Positions 5,780-10,237 of a DNA stretch of 10,237 nt are shown in pieces. Origin of the DNA: an uncultured Clostridium sp. (GTDB taxonomy: Bacteria > Bacillota > Clostridia > Lachnospirales > Lachnospiraceae). The stretch lies in NCBI GenBank assembly GCA_938036545.1, contig CALHQJ010000039.1, forward strand, positions 1-10,237. Reading direction: 5' to 3'. Position numbers and translations under genes: made by a program. Below the pieces are notes generated by a model, which saw nothing but the letters and a program-made list of their open reading frames with translations, did no database searches and was not told where the DNA came from. Positions within the stretch are counted from its first letter, which is position 1. The number at the start of each line of letters is the position of its first letter.

Positions 5780-5804
5780 CAAGTCCAGGCCTTGGCTATA
5801 AAAT
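5776..5804 (+). promoter_or_regulatory. Promoter of the yfcE operon, overlapping the rhodanese stop
   Basis: TTGACA at 5776-5781 and TAAAAT at 5799-5804 are 17 bases apart (a TATAAA at 5797-5802 gives 15). The -35 box includes the rhodanese stop codon TGA (5777-5779). Transcription would begin near 5811, about 26 bases before the yfcE start. Confidence 0.6.
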
Positions 5805-5836
5805 AAAAACACGAGATAATGTAGAGGAGAATGCAC

Positions 5837-6379
5837 ATGAAAATACTGTTTGCTTCTGATATTCACGGTTCCGCTTATTATTGCGGAAAGCTTTTAGAAA
5901 TATACCGTCAGTCCAGCGCTGAGCGCCTGGTGCTGCTGGGCGATATTTTATACCATGGTCCCCGCAATGACCTGCCAAAGGAATACGCTCCCAAGCAGGT
6001 CATTGTCATGCTGAATGAATACAAAAATCAGATTTATGCTGTTAGGGGCAACTGCGACACAGAGGTAGACCAGATGGTTTTGGAGTTTCCTGTTCTGGCA
6101 GATTACGCCCTGCTGTCATTCAATGGCAGAACTTTTTACGCAACCCATGGACACGTATACAATCAGGACAATCTGCCGCCGGTTCAGGCAGGAGATATTT
6201 TGATTCATGGCCATACCCATCTGCTGAAGGCGGAAAAAGTGGGAGAGATTACGGTGCTGAATCCAGGTTCCGTTTCCATCCCAAAGGGAGGCAATCCCAA
6301 TACCTATGCCATGTTAGAGGACAATGTATTTACCATTTATTCCCTGGACGGAGATGTGGTAAAACAGATAGAACTGTAG
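5837..6379 (+). CDS. yfcE: YfcE-type metallophosphodiesterase
   Basis: A 180-residue calcineurin-like phosphoesterase closely resembling E. coli YfcE (184 aa), a Mn-dependent phosphodiesterase whose natural substrate is unsettled. All metal-binding motifs are visible: DIH at residues 8-10, GD at 35-36, GNCD at 71-74, THGH at 103-106, GHTH at 125-128 and NPGSVSIPKGGNP from 142. The block HGPRNDLPKEYAP and the run RGNCDTEVDQM are especially like YfcE. I prefer ATG 5837 because GAGGAG (5824-5829) is spaced for it; ATG 5831 is almost on top of that site. It is first in the five-gene run. The 36 bases to the next gene hold no terminator, so co-transcription is likely. Cytoplasmic, with no extra domains. 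Confidence 0.93.
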   Translation: MKILFASDIHGSAYYCGKLLEIYRQSSAERLVLLGDILYHGPRNDLPKEYAPKQVIVMLNEYKNQIYAVRGNCDTEVDQMVLEFPVLADYALLSFNGRTFYATHGHVYNQDNLPPVQAGDILIHGHTHLLKAEKVGEITVLNPGSVSIPKGGNPNTYAMLEDNVFTIYSLDGDVVKQIEL

Positions 6380-6415
6380 AAGCCGGTAACCCCCTATTTT
6401 AGAGAGGACAACATA

Positions 6416-7600
6416 TTGAAGACAATGGAATTGATTGCTCCCTGCCATTTTGGCCTGGAAGCAGTTTTAAAAAATGAGATTTACGATTTAGGCTATGAAA
6501 TTTCCAAAGTAGAAGATGGCAGAGTGACCTTTATTGGAGATGAAGAGGCAATTTGCCGAGCCAATGTATTTTTAAGGACAGCGGAACGTGTTTTATTAAA
6601 GGTAGGCAGCTTTACTGCTACGACTTTTGAAGAATTGTTTCAGGGAACCAGAGCGATTCCCTGGGAGGAATATCTGCCCCAGGACGGAAAGTTCTGGGTA
6701 GCAAAAGCATCTTCGATTAAGAGCAAATTGTTCAGCCCTTCCGATATTCAGTCGATTATGAAAAAAGCCATGGTAGAGAGAATGAAGTCTCACTATGGAG
6801 TTTCCTGGTTTCCTGAGACAGGAGCCAGCTTTCCTCTGAGAGTGTTTCTGTTTAAAGACGTAGTTACCATTGGTATTGATACCAGCGGAGATTCTTTACA
6901 TAAGAGGGGATACCGGACGCTGACCAGCAAAGCGCCCATTACCGAGACGCTGGCGGCCGCTCTGCTTATGCTGACCCCCTGGAATAAAGACCGGATTTTA
7001 GTGGATCCCTTCTGCGGCAGCGGAACCTTTCCCATTGAGGCGGCTATGATGGCAGCCAATATTGCCCCTGGAATGGAGCGCTCCTTTCTGGCGGAAGACT
7101 GGAAAGGCCTGATTAAAAGAAAATTCTGGTATGAAGCCATGGACGAAGCCGGAGATCTGGTGGATCGGACGGTCCAGACAGATATTCAGGGATATGATAT
7201 TGACGGCAGCATTGTAAAGGCAGCCAGAGCCAACGCCCAGGCAGCAGGTGTGGATCACTTGATCCATTTCCAGCAGCGTCCCGTCAGTGCCCTGAGCCAT
7301 CCAAAGAAATACGGATTTATTATTTCCAACCCACCTTACGGCGAAAGAATTGAAGAAAAGGAAAATTTGCCTGCTTTGTACCGGGAGATTGGGGAACGTT
7401 ACGCCGCCCTGGATTCCTGGTCCATGTATTTGATTACCGCCTATGGAGACGCAGAGAAATTTATCGGGCGCAAGGCCGATAAAAACCGGAAAATCTATAA
7501 TGGCATGATGAAGACCTATTTTTACCAGTTTATGGGGCCAAAGCCGCCTAGGCGGGAAAGCTCCGCACCAGCAGGAAAGGCAGAACATGCTGTTGAATAA
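6416..7600 (+). CDS. THUMP-domain class I SAM-dependent RNA methyltransferase (RlmL-N / YpsC type)
   Basis: A 394-residue enzyme expected to methylate guanine in RNA. The N-terminal part (about 1-160) matches a ferredoxin-like plus THUMP RNA-binding module (MELIAPCHFGLEAVLKNEI, IDTSGDSLHKRGYR). The C-terminal part is a Rossmann methyltransferase with motif I DPFCGSGTFPIEAA at 197-210, an acidic SAM-ribose motif GYDIDG at 259-264 and the catalytic NPPYG at 305-309. Length fits the stand-alone homologues of the first half of E. coli RlmL (m2G2445 of 23S rRNA), such as Bacillus YpsC; the exact target base is inference. Older labels call these DNA N6-adenine methylases. The start is probably TTG 6416, since GAGG at 6404-6407 is spaced for it; ATG 6425 is possible and removes three residues. 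The last 14 bases overlap the next gene, indicating coupling. The Ala/Glu/Lys tail after residue 378 is unconserved-looking. Confidence 0.92.
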   Translation: MKTMELIAPCHFGLEAVLKNEIYDLGYEISKVEDGRVTFIGDEEAICRANVFLRTAERVLLKVGSFTATTFEELFQGTRAIPWEEYLPQDGKFWVAKASSIKSKLFSPSDIQSIMKKAMVERMKSHYGVSWFPETGASFPLRVFLFKDVVTIGIDTSGDSLHKRGYRTLTSKAPITETLAAALLMLTPWNKDRILVDPFCGSGTFPIEAAMMAANIAPGMERSFLAEDWKGLIKRKFWYEAMDEAGDLVDRTVQTDIQGYDIDGSIVKAARANAQAAGVDHLIHFQQRPVSALSHPKKYGFIISNPPYGERIEEKENLPALYREIGERYAALDSWSMYLITAYGDAEKFIGRKADKNRKIYNGMMKTYFYQFMGPKPPRRESSAPAGKAEHAVE

Positions 7601-8849
7601 AAACAGTTTTTATAAAATAGAAGGTCTGTTTTTAATCTGTTGTGCCGGATTCTGTTTATGTGGATGTTCAAGAGAAACCCTGCCATCGGCCTATGATGGC
7701 CGGATAGAGGGCAAAGCACCTGAGATAAAGGATCAGCAGAATCTGGGAACCTGCTGGGCATTTGCGTCCCTGAGTGCTCTGGAATCCTCCCTTTTGCCGG
7801 AGGAAGAATGGGATTTTTCAGAGGATCACATGTCCAGGAGCAACAGCTTCCATATGGGCCAGAATGCGGGGGGAGATTATATTATGTCCTTAGCCTATCT
7901 TCTGGCCTGGCAGGGGCCGGTGACAGAGGCAGAAGACCCTTATAATGACGGAATGTCGCCGGAAGATCTGAGGCCGTCCAAGCACGTCCAGGAGGTGCAG
8001 ATCCTTCCGCCAGGAGACAGAGAGGCCATTAAACGGGCAGTGATGGAGACGGGAGGCGTTCAGAGTTCTCTGTATACGTCCCTGAAACATGCAGACAGCG
8101 AGTCTGTTTATTATCAGAAGGAAACTGCAGCCTATTACTATGACGGCCAGGCAGAGCCAAACCATGATGCAGTAATTGTGGGATGGGATGATGATTATCC
8201 AAAAGAAAATTTTACCATAATGCCGCCGGATGACGGAGCGTTTTTGTGCGCTGGCAGCTGGGGAGAAGAGTTTGGAGGCGGAGGATACTTTTATGTGTCT
8301 TACTATGATTCCAACATGGGGCAGACCAATTTATCCTACTCCAGAATTGACAATCCGGATAATTATGATAAGATTTACCAGACGGATTTGTGCGGCTGGT
8401 CCGGCCAGGCCGGATATGGAGAGGAAACCGCTTATGGTGCCAACATATACCAGGCAGAGGAGCAGGAGCTGCTTTGTGCCGCCGGTTTTTATGCCACGGG
8501 TCCGGATACGGATTACGAGATTTATGGAAGCATAAATCCATCGGCAGAATTTGCGGACAGAAGGCTTTTAGCCAAGGGTACTGTAAAACAGGCCGGATAC
8601 TATACCATTGATTTTGCCAGGCCCATGAAGATCAAGGCAGGAGAACGGTTTGGGGTAATCATAAAGATTACCACCAGAGACAGCGCCCAGCCCATAGCCA
8701 TTGAGTATCAGGCAGACCTTAGAAAGGGCAGGGTAGATATTACAGACGGGGAAGGATATTTGAGCTATGACGGCGTTCATTTTCAGAGAACAGAACCGTC
8801 TATGGAGTGTAATATCTGTTTAAAAGCATATACAAGGAGAATACTATGA
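7587..8849 (+). CDS. Papain-like (C1) peptidase lipoprotein with lectin-like C-terminal domain
   Basis: A 420-residue predicted lipoprotein. Residues 1-27 form a Cys-rich signal ending in LCGC, with Cys27 as the likely lipid anchor. The papain-type domain covers about 35-255: oxyanion Gln50 and nucleophile Cys56 in DQQNLGTCWAFAS, and His193 in NHDAVIVGWDDDY. The usual NSWG asparagine position reads AGSWG, so Gly223 replaces the Asn that orients the catalytic His; activity may be lowered or altered. Residues about 280-365 (YGANIYQAEEQELLCAAGFYATG, YEIYGSI, AGYYTIDF, IKAGERFGVIIKI) match the lectin-like domain that often follows C1 peptidases in Clostridia. It would sit on the outer face of the membrane and act on extracellular or wall proteins. 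AAGG at about 7575-7578 precedes the ATG inside the methyltransferase gene, and its stop overlaps the rdgB start as ATGA. It is the only exported product in the operon. Confidence 0.88.
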   Translation: MLLNKNSFYKIEGLFLICCAGFCLCGCSRETLPSAYDGRIEGKAPEIKDQQNLGTCWAFASLSALESSLLPEEEWDFSEDHMSRSNSFHMGQNAGGDYIMSLAYLLAWQGPVTEAEDPYNDGMSPEDLRPSKHVQEVQILPPGDREAIKRAVMETGGVQSSLYTSLKHADSESVYYQKETAAYYYDGQAEPNHDAVIVGWDDDYPKENFTIMPPDDGAFLCAGSWGEEFGGGGYFYVSYYDSNMGQTNLSYSRIDNPDNYDKIYQTDLCGWSGQAGYGEETAYGANIYQAEEQELLCAAGFYATGPDTDYEIYGSINPSAEFADRRLLAKGTVKQAGYYTIDFARPMKIKAGERFGVIIKITTRDSAQPIAIEYQADLRKGRVDITDGEGYLSYDGVHFQRTEPSMECNICLKAYTRRIL

Positions 8850-9457
8850 AACATACCATCGTGTTTGCTACAGGAAATGAAGGAAAAATGAGGGAAGTCA
8901 GGATGCTCCTGGCAGATCTGGGCATGGAGATTTTATCCATGAAGGAAGCAGGAGTTAATCCGGATATTATAGAAGACGGGCAGACCTTTGCGGAAAATGC
9001 GGAAATAAAAGCCAGAGCCGTGTGGGAATGTACCGGCGGTATTGTTTTGGCAGACGATTCCGGCCTGGTAGTAGATTATCTGGGAGGCGAGCCTGGAGTT
9101 TACTCAGCCAGATATCTGGGTGAGGATACTTCCTATACCATTAAGAATCAAAACATTATTGACCGTGTGGCAGACGCAAAGGGAGAAGAACGGGCCGCCA
9201 GATTTGCCTGCGATATTGCGGCGGTTTTACCGGACGGAACCGTGATTCATACCGAAGGATTTATGGAAGGCCGTATTGCAGAAAAGCCGGCAGGACATGA
9301 AGGTTTTGGATACGATCCGATTTTATATATACCCCAACTGGGAGTTACCAGCGCAGAACTGACACTGGAGCAGAAAAACCAGATCAGCCACAGGGGGAAG
9401 GCGCTGAGAGCAATGAAAGAAGAGCTTTTGAAGAGATACAAAGGAGAAGAAAAATGA
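8846..9457 (+). CDS. rdgB: XTP/dITP diphosphatase (RdgB/HAM1 family)
   Basis: A 203-residue pyrophosphatase that hydrolyses non-canonical purine triphosphates (dITP, XTP, ITP) to monophosphates and so keeps them out of DNA and RNA. Family motifs are complete: ATGNEGKMREV (residues 8-18, phosphate binding), TFAENAEIKA (47-56), ADDSGLVVD with Asp70/Asp71 (69-77), PGVYSARYLG (83-92), GFGYDP (153-158) and SHRGKA (181-186, base binding). Length is normal. The ATG at 8846 overlaps the preceding stop as ATGA and has AAGGAG at 8834-8839; its own stop overlaps the next start in the same way. In Bacillus the orthologue ysnA is likewise followed by the phosphoesterase ysnB, so this pair is a conserved unit. 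Confidence 0.97.
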   Translation: MKHTIVFATGNEGKMREVRMLLADLGMEILSMKEAGVNPDIIEDGQTFAENAEIKARAVWECTGGIVLADDSGLVVDYLGGEPGVYSARYLGEDTSYTIKNQNIIDRVADAKGEERAARFACDIAAVLPDGTVIHTEGFMEGRIAEKPAGHEGFGYDPILYIPQLGVTSAELTLEQKNQISHRGKALRAMKEELLKRYKGEEK

Positions 9458-9951
9458 AGATTCTAATTGTCAGTGATACCCACCGCAGGGACGACAATCT
9501 GAAAGCAGTGATTGAACAGGTAAAGCCTGTGGATATGTTTATTCATCTGGGAGATGCAGAGGGAAGCGAGCAGTTTATTCCGGAATGGCTGAATCCGGAC
9601 TGCGATATTCAGATGGTGCGGGGAAACAACGACTTTTTTTCCATGCTGGACAGGGAACGAGAAATCCGCATTGGAACCTATCGGGTGCTGCTGACTCACG
9701 GCCATTATTACAACGTATCCCTGGGGACAGAGATGATTACCAATGAAGCAGAAGAGCGAAAGCTGGATATTGTCATGTTCGGCCACACTCACCGTCCCTG
9801 CTATGAGGTAAAGGGCGGTATTGTGGTGCTGAATCCAGGCAGCCTTTCTTATCCTCGCCAGGAGGGAAGAAAGCCGTCCTATATGATTATGGAACTGGAT
9901 GAAACGGGAAAGGCCCATTTTGAACTCTGCTATGTAGAAAGAGAATGGTAA
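9454..9951 (+). CDS. YfcE/MJ0936-family metallophosphoesterase (YsnB-like)
   Basis: A 165-residue calcineurin-like phosphoesterase with the full metal site: DTH at residues 8-10, GD at 33-34, GNND at 57-60, THGH at 81-84, GHTH at 110-113 and NPGSLSYPR from 127. It belongs to the same broad family as the product at 5837-6379 but to a different branch (GNND rather than GNCD, no HGPRN block, shorter). Position after rdgB and length match Bacillus YsnB, whose substrate is unknown. The ATG overlaps the rdgB stop and has AAGGAG at 9441-9446, so translation is coupled. It is the last gene of the run. Two hairpins follow within 75 bases, but neither has a convincing T-tract. Confidence 0.93.
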   Translation: MKILIVSDTHRRDDNLKAVIEQVKPVDMFIHLGDAEGSEQFIPEWLNPDCDIQMVRGNNDFFSMLDREREIRIGTYRVLLTHGHYYNVSLGTEMITNEAEERKLDIVMFGHTHRPCYEVKGGIVVLNPGSLSYPRQEGRKPSYMIMELDETGKAHFELCYVEREW

Positions 9952-9956
9952 AGGAA

Positions 9957-10050
9957 ATGAAGCGACAGCTTCATGGAAAGCCCATTTCTAAAGCTGATAC
10001 CATGGATTGGGGACTCTTCGGAGTCCGCTTTCTGCTTAGAAGCATTGGGC
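9957..10050 (+). other. Structured 3' region or candidate small RNA
   Basis: ATGAAGC at 9957-9963 pairs with GCTTCAT at 9968-9974 over a 4-base loop. GGACTC at 10011-10016 pairs with GAGTCC at 10021-10026 around TTCG, giving the very stable C(UUCG)G tetraloop. An outer pairing may enclose the second hairpin: GCCCA 9980-9984 with TGGGC 10046-10050, and TTCTAA 9986-9991 with TTAGAA 10036-10041. After the UUCG hairpin comes only a weak T-rich stretch (GCTTTCTGCTT), so a poor terminator, an mRNA 3' end structure, or a small RNA are all open. I do not recognise a known riboswitch. Confidence 0.45.
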
Positions 10051-10062
10051 AAAACTGTTACT

Positions 10063-10103
10063 AAAAAATAAAAAAATCAAAAAAATAAAAAAATTTAAAA
10101 AAA
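10063..10103 (+). promoter_or_regulatory. A-tract array, likely UP element
   Basis: Five A-tracts (10063-10068, 10070-10076, 10079-10085, 10087-10093, 10097-10103), separated by one to three non-A bases, end three bases before the -35 box of the tRNA promoter. Such AT tracts bind the alpha C-terminal domain of RNA polymerase and bend DNA; strong stable-RNA promoters commonly carry them. Confidence 0.65.
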
Positions 10104-10106
10104 TGG

Positions 10107-10135
10107 TTGACTTTTGAAAACACTTAGTATATAAT
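10107..10135 (+). promoter_or_regulatory. Promoter of the tRNA-Pro transcript
   Basis: TTGACT at 10107-10112, 17 bases, then TATAAT at 10130-10135. The start would fall near 10142, leaving about 44 bases of leader to be removed before the mature tRNA 5' end at 10186. Within that leader CGTTG (10144-10148) can pair with CAACG (10168-10172). Confidence 0.85.
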
Positions 10136-10185
10136 CAATCTTGCGTTGAGGGAAAGCGATAAAGAAACAACGAGTTCCCAGCAAA

Positions 10186-10237
10186 CGGGGTGTGGCTCAG
10201 CTTGGCTAGAGCGCCTGGTTTGGGACCAGGAGGTCGC
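10186..10237 (+). tRNA. tRNA-Pro (anticodon TGG), 3' part outside the window
   Basis: The 5' acceptor strand CGGGGTG (10186-10192), a D-arm closing GCTC/GAGC, and an anticodon stem CCTGG (10214-10218) with CCAGG (10226-10230) around the loop TTTGGGA. The anticodon TGG is at 10221-10223 and reads CCA and, by wobble, other proline codons. The sequence is cut after the variable loop, so the T-arm, acceptor 3' strand and any encoded CCA are not visible. Further tRNAs may follow in the same transcript. Confidence 0.95.

Noticed and set aside
5489..5866. Open frame of 125 residues on the minus strand across the rhodanese gene
   Set aside because: It overlaps a clear rhodanese and the yfcE promoter, with no family resemblance.
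6998..7588. Open frame of 196 residues on the minus strand inside the methyltransferase gene
   Set aside because: Antisense shadow of a well-supported gene with no ribosome site or recognisable motif.
9463..9918. Open frame of 151 residues on the minus strand inside the second phosphoesterase gene
   Set aside because: Antisense shadow; composition and lack of motifs do not support a protein.
9957..10050. Known riboswitch (fluoride, purine, c-di-GMP, cobalamin types considered)
   Set aside because: None of their conserved cores is present, and the downstream gene is a tRNA with its own promoter.

Overview
The window looks like a housekeeping stretch of a Firmicutes chromosome, most likely a gut Clostridia member of the Lachnospiraceae type. 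The grounds are the protein types (DUF1015, a MarR/FtsH pair, an SH3-NlpC/P60 secreted protein, a papain-like lipoprotein with a lectin-like C-terminal domain), AAGGAG-type ribosome binding sites, sigma-A promoters with 17-base spacers, and a balanced base composition with AT-rich intergenic gaps. This assignment is inference; no 16S or other decisive marker is present. I see no mobile element, integrase, phage gene, CRISPR array or toxin system.

Left block (1-3970). A DUF1015 protein on the + strand converges with, and overlaps by 23 bases, a MarR-type repressor on the - strand. The repressor is divergent from ftsH, a membrane-anchored AAA+ zinc protease. The gap between them holds two opposed promoters and an 18-base palindrome that is a good candidate operator. 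ftsH ends in an intrinsic terminator.

Middle block (3971-5830). A secreted NlpC/P60 peptidoglycan hydrolase is driven by a perfect-consensus promoter whose first transcribed bases contain 20-base-phased repeats. It ends in a strong terminator. Next come a 58-residue Asn/Ser-rich protein with its own terminator and a possible sporulation-type promoter, and then a small single-domain rhodanese with a GTG start.

Right block (5776-9951). A promoter overlapping the rhodanese stop codon starts a compact five-gene run: a YfcE-type phosphodiesterase, a THUMP-type RNA methyltransferase, a papain-like lipoprotein, the house-cleaning XTP/dITP pyrophosphatase RdgB/HAM1, and a second YfcE/MJ0936-family phosphoesterase. 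The last four are linked by overlaps of 14, 4 and 4 bases, so the run is probably one translationally coupled operon. The rdgB-phosphoesterase pair matches the ysnA-ysnB order known in Bacillus. The theme is nucleotide and RNA housekeeping, with one secreted protease-like lipoprotein as the odd member.

Right edge (9952-10237). A structured gap with two clean hairpins, one capped by a UUCG tetraloop, is followed by an A-tract array that looks like an UP element, a strong promoter, and the first 52 bases of tRNA-Pro(TGG), cut by the window end. No gene-free stretch exceeds 300 bases.

The most interesting items are the Asn/Ser-rich small protein, the phased repeats at the NlpC/P60 promoter, the MarR-ftsH control region, and the papain-like lipoprotein that lacks the usual catalytic-site asparagine. 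Nothing here amounts to a clear new multi-gene system.
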